Source: VFKI01 sp964647825 | GTDB taxonomy: Bacteria > Pseudomonadota > Gammaproteobacteria > DSM-16500 | Direction: 5' to 3' | Length of the DNA: 64,000 nt | NCBI GenBank assembly: GCA_964647825.1 | Contig: CAZYJL010000003.1 | Location: 124,001 to 188,000, forward strand | Shown: positions 16,293 through 26,143 of the stretch, one piece after another | How the letters are laid out: every line of letters begins with the position of its first letter | Numbering within the stretch: position 1 is the stretch's first letter | Made by a program: the position numbers and the translations under genes | Notes under the pieces: generated by a model | What the model saw: the letters and a program-made list of their open reading frames with translations, nothing else | The model's database searches: none | What the model was told of the DNA's origin: nothing

Positions 16293-18446
16293 CTACCGAC
16301 TTGCAAATCGAGGCGGAGAAGAACAAACAGAAATTTGCAACGCATCAGGTCGTGAATCTCGATACAATACCTGCAATTTTTTAAAACTTTTTGTCAAATT
16401 TTCTTCAGACAGATCTTCTAACGCAAGCACAAAATTTCTAAATTGTGAAATTTTTTCATATAAAAATGTAATTTTCATTTCACGATTTTTCTGCAGAACT
16501 TTTACAAGCTCACGAATGACTATGTTACACTCAACAGAACTCATCCGTTCCATATTATCGTGACAGAAAATAGAAAAGATTTTTTTCATCAGCAAAACAT
16601 CTCTAATAAGTATTTCACGCAACTTATTTAAAGAATAAAAATTTATATTATAATCAGCATAAGAAAAAACAAAAAAATCTTTATCAAACAAGATTGTTTT
16701 TATTAATTTTAATAATTTTCTCTTTAAAGAAACAAGACGTGAAGATGGCTCTTCAAAAAACATGCTTCGATATTGCACTTTAGTTAACTTATCTGTTTGA
16801 GCTAAACATGCCACTTGCTTTTTAAACTGCAATAAAAAATATTCACAATCATTCTGTGAAAGAGAAGGTAAAAAGAATTTTTCTTTATATTGTTGAATAA
16901 ATTTAGCAAAATATATTCTTGCTATTTTCTCTACCTGTATTTTAATTAACCCACTATTCTCTTCAGAAATATCATGCAAATTCATCAATTTTAATTGCAA
17001 ACTAACATAAAGATTAATCACATTATTTGCCACTGATTGATTTTTCACAAAAGGCTCATATAAATTCATCTTATATAATGACAGCATAGTCTCGAAATGA
17101 TATTTATAATTATTTAGTAAAAAAATTTTCTCGAATCTATCTACTTCCTCACAAATTAATTTTCTACGAAACTGTGAAATTAAGTTCTGCAAATAATCTT
17201 CATTCAAATTATTAAATGTTGTGATACAGTCAATTTTAATTACTACGATTTCAAATTTACTTTCTTCCCAAAAAAATGCAAGAAAGATTGCTTGAATAAA
17301 TTTTTCTAATTGACCAAACCATTGTATCGGCAATTTATTTGCGTCAATTAACCAGAACTTCTTTATTAACTCATCATACCCGACTGTGATTGCATGCCCT
17401 TCCGCAAGCAATTGAAAAACAAATTTTTTTGCCATTTCATTAAAGTTTTCGAGAAATATCGAAAATAAATTTGCCAATGCTTTTTCGTCAAATAAATGCA
17501 CATGCATCAATACGCGCCGCATTCCCCCTTGTTGCTGCAGTCCCTCTGCGCCATAAAAATTTGAGGTCATTTGCCAAGATTGCATATTGGCATATGGCAC
17601 CTGACACCGCTGTTGAAGCTCTTTGTCACCTAAAATGATTTGCCAAAATTTTTTTATCCGCCCGCTCATCGGCGGCTCAGCATACGCAAAGACTCCCTCT
17701 AAAAAAGTAGGTATTTCTTGTATTAATTGCCGCAGTTGTTCGTCCGTCACCTCTTCACTTAAGAGATCTTGTATAATCCTCAATTCAAACACTTCGGGAG
17801 CGCTTGATTGACTGCTCGCTATATGACATTTCTCTTCTTCTTCCCTTTTTTTTAATTTCTGCTCTAACTTTAACTGATGGATTATTAAACTCTCACGTAA
17901 ATTTTTAATCGCATCGACGCTATTGCTGTAATCATACAATTTTTGTCGACATTCATTTGTCCCTTTTCTTTCAAAAGTAAACAAAGCAGCATAAAACAAT
18001 GCTTCTGCAAAAAGATTCTCATATTCTTCTTTTTTTTCACTTCCCCCTTCTGCCATTGTTTTAAACGTTTCTAACATCTTCGAAAATTGATTCATCTCCT
18101 CTGTTAATATGACTTCTTTCTGTAATCTTGCTTGCACTCTTGCAAGAATCATTGGCTCTCTCAACTCATCTATCGAAAAATGGATGATACGACGCCATTG
18201 CAGGAATATTTCGCCAAAAAACAAATCTCCCAACATCCCACCAACAACTAAACGTCGACTAAACTGTTGCAGCCCTTCTCGACCCAGCAGACCTGCTTGC
18301 ATCGCCATCACTGAAATGCCATAACAAACTCCATCGAGCGAACTTGGAATACCCATGCAATACATCCATGCAATAATGGAACGATGCGTCAATGATGCAG
18401 ACTGTTGCATTTGGTTTCTAAAGATTTTTTCAAACCGACTTTGCAT
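16293..18446 (-). CDS. Large putative cysteine-protease effector (papain/C58-like triad)
   Basis: A 717-residue protein with no family that I recognise overall. Residues 36-50 read SLDGVCYGISVMAMQ, a Gly-x-Cys-x-Gly-x-Ser nucleophile-helix pattern like that of YopT/C58-type and other papain-fold effectors. A candidate His, H351 in EGHAITVGYD, and Asp, D368 in FWLIDANKLP, follow in the order and sequence style expected for the triad. The intervening and C-terminal parts are helical and charged, with a KKREEEEK coiled segment near 200. No signal peptide is apparent. It stands alone, convergent with rlmJ and divergent from icmH, which fits a Dot/Icm substrate beside the machinery genes. The motif is seen; activity and secretion are inferred. 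Confidence 0.6.
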   Translation of the reverse strand: MQSRFEKIFRNQMQQSASLTHRSIIAWMYCMGIPSSLDGVCYGISVMAMQAGLLGREGLQQFSRRLVVGGMLGDLFFGEIFLQWRRIIHFSIDELREPMILARVQARLQKEVILTEEMNQFSKMLETFKTMAEGGSEKKEEYENLFAEALFYAALFTFERKGTNECRQKLYDYSNSVDAIKNLRESLIIHQLKLEQKLKKREEEEKCHIASSQSSAPEVFELRIIQDLLSEEVTDEQLRQLIQEIPTFLEGVFAYAEPPMSGRIKKFWQIILGDKELQQRCQVPYANMQSWQMTSNFYGAEGLQQQGGMRRVLMHVHLFDEKALANLFSIFLENFNEMAKKFVFQLLAEGHAITVGYDELIKKFWLIDANKLPIQWFGQLEKFIQAIFLAFFWEESKFEIVVIKIDCITTFNNLNEDYLQNLISQFRRKLICEEVDRFEKIFLLNNYKYHFETMLSLYKMNLYEPFVKNQSVANNVINLYVSLQLKLMNLHDISEENSGLIKIQVEKIARIYFAKFIQQYKEKFFLPSLSQNDCEYFLLQFKKQVACLAQTDKLTKVQYRSMFFEEPSSRLVSLKRKLLKLIKTILFDKDFFVFSYADYNINFYSLNKLREILIRDVLLMKKIFSIFCHDNMERMSSVECNIVIRELVKVLQKNREMKITFLYEKISQFRNFVLALEDLSEENLTKSFKKLQVLYRDSRPDALQISVCSSPPRFASR

Positions 18447-18575
18447 GCCTGATTGCCTTCATTGTTTTTCAAAAAGTGTTTATTCTATACACAAGGCTTT
18501 CCATCGCTACTCAACTCGATTATATTTTTGCTTCGGGATCAATGTATCATCACTGCCTATCAGAGGAACTTCAAT

Positions 18576-19409
18576 ATGATGGTACCAGACATAACTGATC
18601 AAACAACTGAGGTTCCGTTGCGCCCGTCACTATTGTCTTCTCTTGAGGCCCAACACCTCACTGCCACGCCTTCTCTATGGTCACTCACACCTCACTCCCC
18701 TGATGCGGGCATTAACTCAATGGCAGACGCTGCCGCTCGATTGTTTTCTCTCGCTGGCAAAATTGGGCAACTCAAAGCATGCCCTGATCTCACTGCGTTA
18801 CAAAAAGAATTAATCACTGAACTCGGTCTTTTTCAAGAAACAATCAAGCCTTATTACAGCCCGGAACAAGTGTTTGTTGGCCGCTACGCCTTATGCGCAA
18901 CGCTAGACGATATTATTTCTCACACACCTTGGGGCATTCTAGGGCACTGGGAACCGTTTAATTTGTTAACTTTATTAACCCAAGAACCCGTCCGTGAAGA
19001 AGGTTTTTTTCTCATTCTTGAGCGTTTGATTCGCGATCCTAGTGTGTATATTGATTTAATGGAATTTATGTACCTTTGCCTCTCCCTCGGGTTTCGTGGT
19101 AGCTATCGCGCAACCGAATTCACTAACAGCCAATTAGATCAAATCCGTGATGCACTCTACCGCCATATTCGTGCTCACCAAGGTGATTGCAGCAAGTCTC
19201 TTGCGCCTTTTCCGGTGAAGGCAGCACCTGCAAGCTACACACCCCCGGGTAAAAGATTTTCTATCAGCCTCCTTGCCTTAACAACTGGCAGTGTCGTGCT
19301 ACTCCTTTTTGCCGGATTAGGTCACTGGCTTGATCTCTCCACTGATAAAACACATCAAATGCTAGCACGCATAGAAACACCCCTTTTACAGGATTCTCTC
19401 AATGTCTGA
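18576..19409 (+). CDS. icmH: Dot/Icm protein IcmH/DotU
   Basis: Inner-membrane protein that, with IcmF, stabilises the Dot/Icm core complex; it is homologous to TssL of type VI systems. The DotU domain spans about residues 45-215, with GRYALCATLDDIISHTPWG and FMYLCLSLGFRGSYR as hallmark segments, and a single C-terminal membrane helix lies near 231-253. I start at the ATG at 18576, after AGAGGAAC; the longer reading from 18453 has no ribosome site. The stop overlaps the icmF start by 8 bases, as expected for this gene pair. The OmpA-like tail of some TssL proteins is absent. Confidence 0.92.
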   Translation: MMVPDITDQTTEVPLRPSLLSSLEAQHLTATPSLWSLTPHSPDAGINSMADAAARLFSLAGKIGQLKACPDLTALQKELITELGLFQETIKPYYSPEQVFVGRYALCATLDDIISHTPWGILGHWEPFNLLTLLTQEPVREEGFFLILERLIRDPSVYIDLMEFMYLCLSLGFRGSYRATEFTNSQLDQIRDALYRHIRAHQGDCSKSLAPFPVKAAPASYTPPGKRFSISLLALTTGSVVLLLFAGLGHWLDLSTDKTHQMLARIETPLLQDSLNV

Positions 19410-22032
19410 ATTTTCTGCAACCACGGCAAATTGGATCTGCCTTGCTGGTGTCTTACTTGCAGGCTGGCTCATCCTAAAAGTGATTTTCCCACCTACCGCA
19501 AGTAAGCAGAACACAAATGACTCTGCTACGGATCACCAACTTGCCCAATTAAAAGGCCGTTTCCAAGGCATTCTTGATTTCTTAAAAAAAACGATTATTC
19601 AACGTCAAGGACAATCAACCGACTTAGCCACATTACCTTGGCATCTCATAATTGGCCCTCACCATGCAGGCAAAACAACACTACTCAATCATGCAGGGAT
19701 TCATTATATTCTTGCTAAAAAATACAAGACGGATGCAGAAGGACGCACACCACCTTCCGAAACCTGCGACTGGTGGGTGACACAACAACATGTATTAGTC
19801 GAGATTCCGGGTGTATGGTTTGTCACAAAGGAAAAATTGTCTAAGCTTTGGTTTGGATTTTTAGAGTTAACCAATGCAAAAAAAATTCGCCCACAAATTA
19901 GTAGCGCTGTCATGCTAATTAATCTTCCTGAATGGTTGCTCACACAAAAATTTGAATTACCCACCGCCTTACTCAAACGACAAATTCGTGATTTACGCGC
20001 TATCTTTGGCACCGCTCTGCCTTTTTATTTTGTCATCACAAAATGTGACCTCTTGCCCGGTTTTAATGAATTCTTTAGTGAACACACCGCAGAAGAATTA
20101 ACACAAGCGTTCGGCATCAGCTTGCCAACACTCTCTACAAATGAAAAACTTGTTGATGCAATTTGTGAACGCTTCAATGCGTTAATTAAACGACTCAATC
20201 AACAATTACTCACCCGACTTCACCACGAAAGAAATTTAAAAACACGCACACTGATTAAAGACTTTCCATTACAAGTTGAAAAATTAAAAGATGCCATTCT
20301 GCAACTCTTACAAGCGGTAGCGCAACCCGACCTACCCTTACTGGGCATCTGGCTAAGCAGCGCTTACCAACCGCCCAATTCACACACCCCACCCTTACCA
20401 CAGTCACAAGATGGGCTTAGCGGGTTGCCAGCCCAACAACAAAGCACGCCGCTCAGCGCTATCATGTCAGCACCTGTTCTGCCCTCTCGCCCCTGCTTTA
20501 TTCGACAATTTATTCTGCAGGGGCTTCCTTCCGCCACCACCCAACCTAACCCTCACCCATCCTCTTTTATGCTGTCTAAGGTGCTTTATTCGCCGCGAGG
20601 AATCGCTAGCGCGCTCTCCCTAGGGATTATTGCCACCGCCTTACTTTTATTCAGCCAAGACTTCTTACAGGGTGAAGCGACACTTCGCACCATGCAGAAC
20701 TTACTTGCTCATTATACGCAGCCCACAAACCTAGCTGAATCACATTCACTCTCACTGACAGATGCGCTCGTTTTACTTGATGGCCTTGAACACACTGCAC
20801 ACGATGCTTTATCGACAAATGCACGAACACCTGTGCTTTCGTTCTATTCAACACAATCTCGCCAACAGGCGATTTCTATTTATCAACGTGCCTTACAAAA
20901 TGTTTTATTGCCTTCAATCGCAGAATCACTTGATACATACTTACGTAAAGTAGATACGCTGCCGGCCGAAAAAATTTATCAAGCATTGCGCGCGCGACTC
21001 ATGCTAGCCGGCGAACTACCCTTACAACCTGTACAAATGACAGCAATCATTCGACAGATTTTGCCTGATGTGAATGATCACCTCAAAAAACATTTACAAG
21101 TTGCGCTTGAAAAATCGCTTCCGGCCATCACCGCCGCAGACCCAACAGCAATTGCCGATGCGCGTAAAAAACTGATCGAGCTTCCCGTCGCCGAGCTTGG
21201 CAGAGTGATTCTTAAATCAACTGATTTACCCCCCTTATCTACCCATCTCTCTCAAACCGTCTTGCCAATACCCATGCGCTACCAGGGCGCTTATTTCCAA
21301 TACATGCTTGACAAAGCGATCCCTACAGCCGCGACAGTTGCTATTCATGGAAATGCTGTGCTTGGCAAACTCTCACGCACCAATACACAAATTGAAAATG
21401 AAGCAACATTAACAGCGCAATTACGTAATCATTATTTGTCGGACTACGCCAACACATGGGAAGAACAACTTGCACTATTGCGTCCTGACAAACCAAAAGA
21501 TTTATTTGCTGCCAATACGCAAATTGCCGAACTGACAGATAATGCGTCGCCCTTAACTAAAAAATTACAAGTTTTAAAAGAAAATACGGCATTTGATGCC
21601 CTCATGGAAACCAATGCAACGTTACATGCGCTGGATGAATTTTTGTTAGACGCCGCTGAAAATCCTCACAGTCAAGCAGCAGAAAATCGTGCAGGCTTGA
21701 TTGCACTTCATCACACGATCGAGACAATTCTTGCCTCGTCGGATCCCACAAAAGCCGCATTTACCCTTGCGACCCAACGTTTACAACATCCAGAAGACAA
21801 TCCGTTTACGCGCATGCACCAACTTGCCGCGCAAAACCCTGAGCCATTTAAAACATGGCTACAAGAAATTACTGACACAAGCTGGCAATTCATTTATAAA
21901 AAAGCAAAAAATTATGCAGAAAAAACGCATATGACATCGGCACTCGCGATGAGCCGTCCACAAATGACACCACTACCCAATAGCCCTACGAATTGGTTAG
22001 TGCGACCATTGCCAGAGCAAATCTCAGGGTAA
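19402..22032 (+). CDS. icmF: Dot/Icm protein IcmF (TssM homologue)
   Basis: Large inner-membrane protein that partners IcmH. A membrane helix lies at about residues 11-29 (WICLAGVLLAGWLILKVIF). The GTPase-like domain has Walker A GPHHAGKT at 85-92. A further membrane helix lies near 394-414 (GIASALSLGIIATALLLFS), followed by a long helical periplasmic region. At 876 residues it is somewhat shorter than the Legionella protein. It starts inside the icmH stop. After the stop comes a 48-base spacer and then palindromic element copy 2. Confidence 0.92.
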   Translation: MSEFSATTANWICLAGVLLAGWLILKVIFPPTASKQNTNDSATDHQLAQLKGRFQGILDFLKKTIIQRQGQSTDLATLPWHLIIGPHHAGKTTLLNHAGIHYILAKKYKTDAEGRTPPSETCDWWVTQQHVLVEIPGVWFVTKEKLSKLWFGFLELTNAKKIRPQISSAVMLINLPEWLLTQKFELPTALLKRQIRDLRAIFGTALPFYFVITKCDLLPGFNEFFSEHTAEELTQAFGISLPTLSTNEKLVDAICERFNALIKRLNQQLLTRLHHERNLKTRTLIKDFPLQVEKLKDAILQLLQAVAQPDLPLLGIWLSSAYQPPNSHTPPLPQSQDGLSGLPAQQQSTPLSAIMSAPVLPSRPCFIRQFILQGLPSATTQPNPHPSSFMLSKVLYSPRGIASALSLGIIATALLLFSQDFLQGEATLRTMQNLLAHYTQPTNLAESHSLSLTDALVLLDGLEHTAHDALSTNARTPVLSFYSTQSRQQAISIYQRALQNVLLPSIAESLDTYLRKVDTLPAEKIYQALRARLMLAGELPLQPVQMTAIIRQILPDVNDHLKKHLQVALEKSLPAITAADPTAIADARKKLIELPVAELGRVILKSTDLPPLSTHLSQTVLPIPMRYQGAYFQYMLDKAIPTAATVAIHGNAVLGKLSRTNTQIENEATLTAQLRNHYLSDYANTWEEQLALLRPDKPKDLFAANTQIAELTDNASPLTKKLQVLKENTAFDALMETNATLHALDEFLLDAAENPHSQAAENRAGLIALHHTIETILASSDPTKAAFTLATQRLQHPEDNPFTRMHQLAAQNPEPFKTWLQEITDTSWQFIYKKAKNYAEKTHMTSALAMSRPQMTPLPNSPTNWLVRPLPEQISG

Positions 22033-22080
22033 AAGTAGAGGCAAAAAGAATAGCACCTAAAAAAAGTAAGTCGTTTTTGT

Positions 22081-22267
22081 GTAACAGCTCAGTGGGGGTG
22101 TTGTTCGATGACTTGACTGCATATCAGTTGCTCATCAGCTGTTGTAGGTGCCCAAAGCCATGCCCTTTCTGATTTCATGAAGCGTACTTTTATCAGTAAG
22201 ATGCAGTTAGCTGTTTAGCTGTTGCGGTCAGTCAAGCCATCGAACAACACCCCCACTGAGCTGCTAC
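22081..22267. repeat. 187-bp-class palindromic element, copy 2
   Basis: GTAACAGCTCAGTGGGGGTG, followed by TTGTTCGATG and CTTGACTG, is mirrored at the right end with only two or three mismatches over about 40 bp. The core AAAGCCATGCCCTTTCTG and TTCATGAAGCGTACTTTT matches the other copies, while the arm GTGTTGTTCGATG is unique to this copy. The right arm lies inside the 3' end of the rmd-like gene and encodes its last 17 residues and stop. Confidence 0.9.
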
Positions 22268-23114
22268 ATTTTTTTTGATACATCCAATGCAATGTCTCTT
22301 GCAACGTTGGTTGCGAAACATCGCCAATCCATTTTACTAATTTTTCTGGTGAACCATATAACTTATGAATTTCATTAGTACGAATAAAATCTGGATGACT
22401 TTCTATTTTTATTTGATGCCCTGATAATTCCTTCAGCATTGTAATAATCGTTTCTAATGCTACAAACTTCCCTGAACAAATATTAAAAATCTCCCCACGC
22501 TGCGCTTTTTTTAGCAAACGCAAATAAGCTTCGCATACAAACCGTACATCATTAAATTCACGATAGACATGCAAATTACCAAGTTTAATGACGGGCGCTC
22601 GCTCCACAAAATGTGTCACCAACTTCGGAATAATAAAATCAACTGTCTGCCCAACACCTGTATAATTAAATGGTCGCACATAAAAAATGGGCAAGCGATC
22701 TAAATAATTTTTTGTTAATTGCTCCATGGCCAATTTGCTCGCTGCATAATGATTGACTGGCGCAGGGATTTCTTTTTCTGTAATAGGTGAGCGCTCACAG
22801 TGCCCATAAATATTCGCGCTACTTGCTAATAAAATTTGCCGAATGTCTTGTTTTTTTAATAACAATATTTCTAATAAATTTAATGTGCCGATTACATTGA
22901 CTTGATAAAATGCAAGACTGTCAGCATGTCCCACAAAACTCAATGCAGCTAAATGCACAACTGTATCAAATTCACTGTTTTCTATTTCAGATTTTAACGC
23001 AGAGAAATCACATAAATTTGCTTGCAATGGCACAATAGTATGCCCTTGTTGCAGAGCAGCCTCTACAAAATGTTGCCCAGTAAACCCTTTTGCACCTGTT
23101 AATAATATTTTCAA
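22215..23114 (-). CDS. GDP-6-deoxyhexose reductase / extended SDR epimerase (Rmd-like)
   Basis: Extended short-chain dehydrogenase that would reduce the 4-keto sugar made by Gmd, for example to GDP-D-rhamnose. The Rossmann motif is LLTGAKGFTGQHF at residues 4-16, and the catalytic pair Tyr and Lys lies in HYAASK near 132. The start overlaps the gmd stop (ATGA), so the two are coupled. The last 17 residues (CSSSVGVLFDGLTDRNS) and the stop are encoded by the arm of palindromic element copy 2. The natural C-terminus was therefore replaced or extended by the insertion. The product could also be a 6-deoxytalose or other epimer; only the class is sure. Confidence 0.8.
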   Translation of the reverse strand: MKILLTGAKGFTGQHFVEAALQQGHTIVPLQANLCDFSALKSEIENSEFDTVVHLAALSFVGHADSLAFYQVNVIGTLNLLEILLLKKQDIRQILLASSANIYGHCERSPITEKEIPAPVNHYAASKLAMEQLTKNYLDRLPIFYVRPFNYTGVGQTVDFIIPKLVTHFVERAPVIKLGNLHVYREFNDVRFVCEAYLRLLKKAQRGEIFNICSGKFVALETIITMLKELSGHQIKIESHPDFIRTNEIHKLYGSPEKLVKWIGDVSQPTLQETLHWMYQKKCSSSVGVLFDGLTDRNS

Positions 23115-24148
23115 AATGAAAACCCATTTTGATTACGACGTAAATCCGCAGCAACCATTAATTGACACAATTCTTCTAATTGTACCGATGCTTTCCATCC
23201 TAATCGTTTCTCTGCTTTACTGGCATCGCCAATTAAGATGTCAACTTCTGCCGGACGATAAAATTGTGGATTAATACGCATCACCGTTTCTCCTGTCGCT
23301 TCATCTATCGCAATTTCATCAATGCCTTCGCCAATAAATTTTATATTCATTTCTGCAGCTTTAAACGCCAATACCACAAAATCACGCACAGTCACGGTTC
23401 GATTGGTTGCTAGCACAAACGTATCAGGTTCGGGTGCTTGCAGCATTTGCCACATGCCCACTACATATTCTTTCGCATATCCCCAATCACGCTTTGCATC
23501 TAAATTGCCTAATTCAATATATTTTTGCTTACCCAATTTGATTTTAGCAACTGCATCCGTAATCTTTCGTGTGACAAATTCGCGCCCCCTCAAAGGACTT
23601 TCATGATTAAACAAGATGCCACTCGCTGCAAACAGATCATAGCTTTCGCGATAATTTACCGTCATCCAATGTGCATATAATTTTGCAACGCCATAAGGAC
23701 TTCGCGGATGAAAAGGGACAGTTTCCGTTTGGGGAATACCCTGAACCTTACCAAACATTTCGGAGGTCGACGCTTGATAGAATTTGATTTTTGGATTGAC
23801 CAAACGAATCGCTTCTAATAAATATAAAACACCCAATCCCGTAATTTGCGCTGTCGTGACTGGCTGCACAAAACTCACGCCGACCATACTTTGAGCTGCT
23901 AAATTATAAATTTCATCGGGTGCGATTTTTTGTAAAAGATTGATTGCAGCACCAGGATCGGTTAAATCGAATTCAATTAAATGTAAATCGGGATGATGTT
24001 GAATACCTAATTCTTCAATACGCCAAAAATTAATTGAACTGGTTCGCCGATACGTACCATACACTTGATAATTTTTACTTAATAAAAATTCCGCCAAATA
24101 TGCGCCATCTTGTCCAGTCACGCCGGTGACTAAAGCAATTTTTTTCAT
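23111..24148 (-). CDS. gmd: GDP-mannose 4,6-dehydratase
   Basis: Converts GDP-mannose to GDP-4-keto-6-deoxymannose. The NADP-binding TGVTGQDGAYLAEFLL segment is at residues 8-23, the RRTSSINFWRIE loop follows, and the active site contains SEMFG near 127 and YGVAKLYAHW (Tyr, Lys) near 150. FNHESPLRGREFVTRKI is a highly specific Gmd segment. At 345 residues it is full length. It lies between manC and the reductase, giving the order manC-gmd-rmd for a deoxyhexose precursor of surface polysaccharide. Confidence 0.96.
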   Translation of the reverse strand: MKKIALVTGVTGQDGAYLAEFLLSKNYQVYGTYRRTSSINFWRIEELGIQHHPDLHLIEFDLTDPGAAINLLQKIAPDEIYNLAAQSMVGVSFVQPVTTAQITGLGVLYLLEAIRLVNPKIKFYQASTSEMFGKVQGIPQTETVPFHPRSPYGVAKLYAHWMTVNYRESYDLFAASGILFNHESPLRGREFVTRKITDAVAKIKLGKQKYIELGNLDAKRDWGYAKEYVVGMWQMLQAPEPDTFVLATNRTVTVRDFVVLAFKAAEMNIKFIGEGIDEIAIDEATGETVMRINPQFYRPAEVDILIGDASKAEKRLGWKASVQLEELCQLMVAADLRRNQNGFSF

Positions 24149-24187
24149 TTATGAAAATCCTATTTTTTTAATATAAAAAGATAATCG

Positions 24188-25612
24188 TCACGTTCTACCG
24201 TAAATATCATCTAAACGCACAATATCATCTTCACCAAGATACGCGCCGTTTTGCACTTCAATAATCACTAACGTCACGTCTTCTGGATTGGTTAAACGAT
24301 GTGGATTTGTAGCAGGAATATAGGTGGATTGACCCGCTTCGACAAAATACGTTTGTTCGCCATTGACCACTTTTGCTTTACCACTGACTACCACCCAATG
24401 TTCACTACGATGCTGATGCACTTGCAACGACAAACTGGCTTTGGGTTTCACCTCAATCCGCTTAATTTTAAAACCTGCACCTTCACCCAAAATTGTATAC
24501 GTTCCCCATGGACGATGCACTGTACGATGCAATTTGTAGGCTTCATGCCCTTCTGATTTCAATTGCGAATATAAATGACGCACATCTTGTGCACGATCAC
24601 GGTGCGCGATTAACACTGCATCCGAGGTATCAATGACCATTAAATTCTGAATGCCCACTGCCGCAACGATACGCTCAGCACTTTGAATATAACAATCCTG
24701 CACATCGTATAATAATGCTTTACCATGCAAACTATTGCCATCAGAATCCGCTGCAGTGAGATGACTCATTTCGCGCCATGAACCAATATCCCGCCAACCA
24801 ATATCACAAGCGACAACTGCCATTTTATCTGACTTTTCCATCACCGCATAATCAATGGATTCACTGGGTGTTAAAGAAAATAAATACTCATCTAAGTCAA
24901 TTTGTGTCACACGTTGATTTTTTATTTGACGAGCAGAGGCATGAAAACATTGTTGTACAGCGTCTAAAATTGCCGGGCAAGCATGCGCCATTTCTTGCAA
25001 TATAACCTCTGGCGTAAAACAAAATATGCCGGCATTCCAAAGAAATTTTCCAGAAGCAACATACTCTTCTGCTTGTGCTAACGCCGGTTTCTCCACAAAA
25101 CGTAAAACTTTTTCTTCTTCCGCTTCAATATAACCATACCCTGTTTCCGGACTAGTTGGTTGTACACCAAACGTGACAATCTGACCACGCAACGCCATCG
25201 CCATTGCTTTTGTTACAGCTTGCTGAAAAGGATTGGCCAAAGCAATTAAATGGTCCGCAGGCATGACCAGCATTGGCACATCTTTCCCGATTTTTTCTGC
25301 GACATACAATGCTGCCACCGCCACTGCCGCCGCGGTGTTTCTTGCAACAGGCTCTAGAATAAAAGAAGTCGTTAACGTCGATGCAGAGGCCATCTCACGC
25401 AATGCATCTTCTACTTGAAAGAAAATATCGCGATTCGTTATCGTTAACACTTCTTGCACGCCAGATAATGTGCTTGCCCGTAAAAAAGCCTTTTGTAACA
25501 AACTCTGGCCGTCTGGCAAGGTAATAAAAGGCTTAGGATGTAATTCCCGCGACACAGGCCACAAACGTGACCCTGCACCACCACACAAAATTACCGAGAC
25601 TAATTGTGTCAA
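24188..25612 (-). CDS. manC: Mannose-1-phosphate guanylyltransferase / mannose-6-phosphate isomerase
   Basis: Bifunctional enzyme of GDP-mannose synthesis. The N-terminal nucleotidyltransferase has ILCGGAGSRLWPVSRELHPKPF at residues 8-29 and FVEKP near 171. The C-terminal type II isomerase cupin has RPWGTY near 368, and QVHQHRSEHWVVVSGKA and PHRLTNPE carry the metal-binding histidines. At 474 residues it is the standard length. It is the first gene of the leftward sugar cluster, 39 bases before gmd. The matching phosphomannomutase is about 25 kb away at 50381-51805. Confidence 0.95.
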   Translation of the reverse strand: MTQLVSVILCGGAGSRLWPVSRELHPKPFITLPDGQSLLQKAFLRASTLSGVQEVLTITNRDIFFQVEDALREMASASTLTTSFILEPVARNTAAAVAVAALYVAEKIGKDVPMLVMPADHLIALANPFQQAVTKAMAMALRGQIVTFGVQPTSPETGYGYIEAEEEKVLRFVEKPALAQAEEYVASGKFLWNAGIFCFTPEVILQEMAHACPAILDAVQQCFHASARQIKNQRVTQIDLDEYLFSLTPSESIDYAVMEKSDKMAVVACDIGWRDIGSWREMSHLTAADSDGNSLHGKALLYDVQDCYIQSAERIVAAVGIQNLMVIDTSDAVLIAHRDRAQDVRHLYSQLKSEGHEAYKLHRTVHRPWGTYTILGEGAGFKIKRIEVKPKASLSLQVHQHRSEHWVVVSGKAKVVNGEQTYFVEAGQSTYIPATNPHRLTNPEDVTLVIIEVQNGAYLGEDDIVRLDDIYGRT

Positions 25613-26143
25613 CGTATCACCGCCAATATAGGATCAATAAATCGTTAGACAATGTTTTTCATCAAAAAACAGCTCAGAAAGATAACAGAGAAACCCAACG
25701 CACGCTAAATAATTTTACTAAAATGAGCAAAATAAACTCAGGGAAATAGGCTATGGCATTTATGACTCATCAATGTCTCATGGGCCTTTTTTGATATAAC
25801 TCATTGATTATATTGAAAAAACGATAATTTTGTAGCTTGTTGATTTCATTAGTTATTTTTTTATTTTTAAAATTTTAGAATAAATTCAATAAGTTAATCT
25901 TACACATACTCATTCAAGCACCTTTATTTTCTATGAAAATTTAAAATTGTTATATTTTTTTATAAAGACTATTTAAACATAAAAAATTATTTTGTTTTAT
26001 TTTTTTACAGATTGACTTGTCGGCAGTTTACTTTGTACCAACAGCTAAAAAAAGGAATAATCCCCTATTTTGTGCAAAGCGCCAAACAGGGCTTCAACTC
26101 AAAAAATTATGCTTTTCATTCTTCAATACAAAAGGAAAATCTA
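25613..26143. other. AT-rich divergent intergenic region
   Basis: There is no convincing gene in these 531 bases between manC (leftward) and the unknown gene at 26144. The region becomes very AT-rich after 25790. It holds one copy of an 85-bp repeat (25774-25860), and both promoters must lie here. I saw no clear sigma-70 pair that I would defend. Confidence 0.5.
25774..25860. repeat. 85-bp AT-rich dispersed repeat, copy 1
   Basis: It reads TGTCTCATGGGCCTTTTTTG, then AACTCATTGATTATATT, then TTGTTGATTTCATTAG. The copy at 53694-53780 aligns over its full length (TGTCTCACAGGCTTTCTT, AACTAATTGATTATATT, CTGTTGATTACATTA). AACTAATTGATT also ends the window at 63989-64000. Both complete copies sit upstream of a leftward gene (manC, coaBC). 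Confidence 0.65.
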
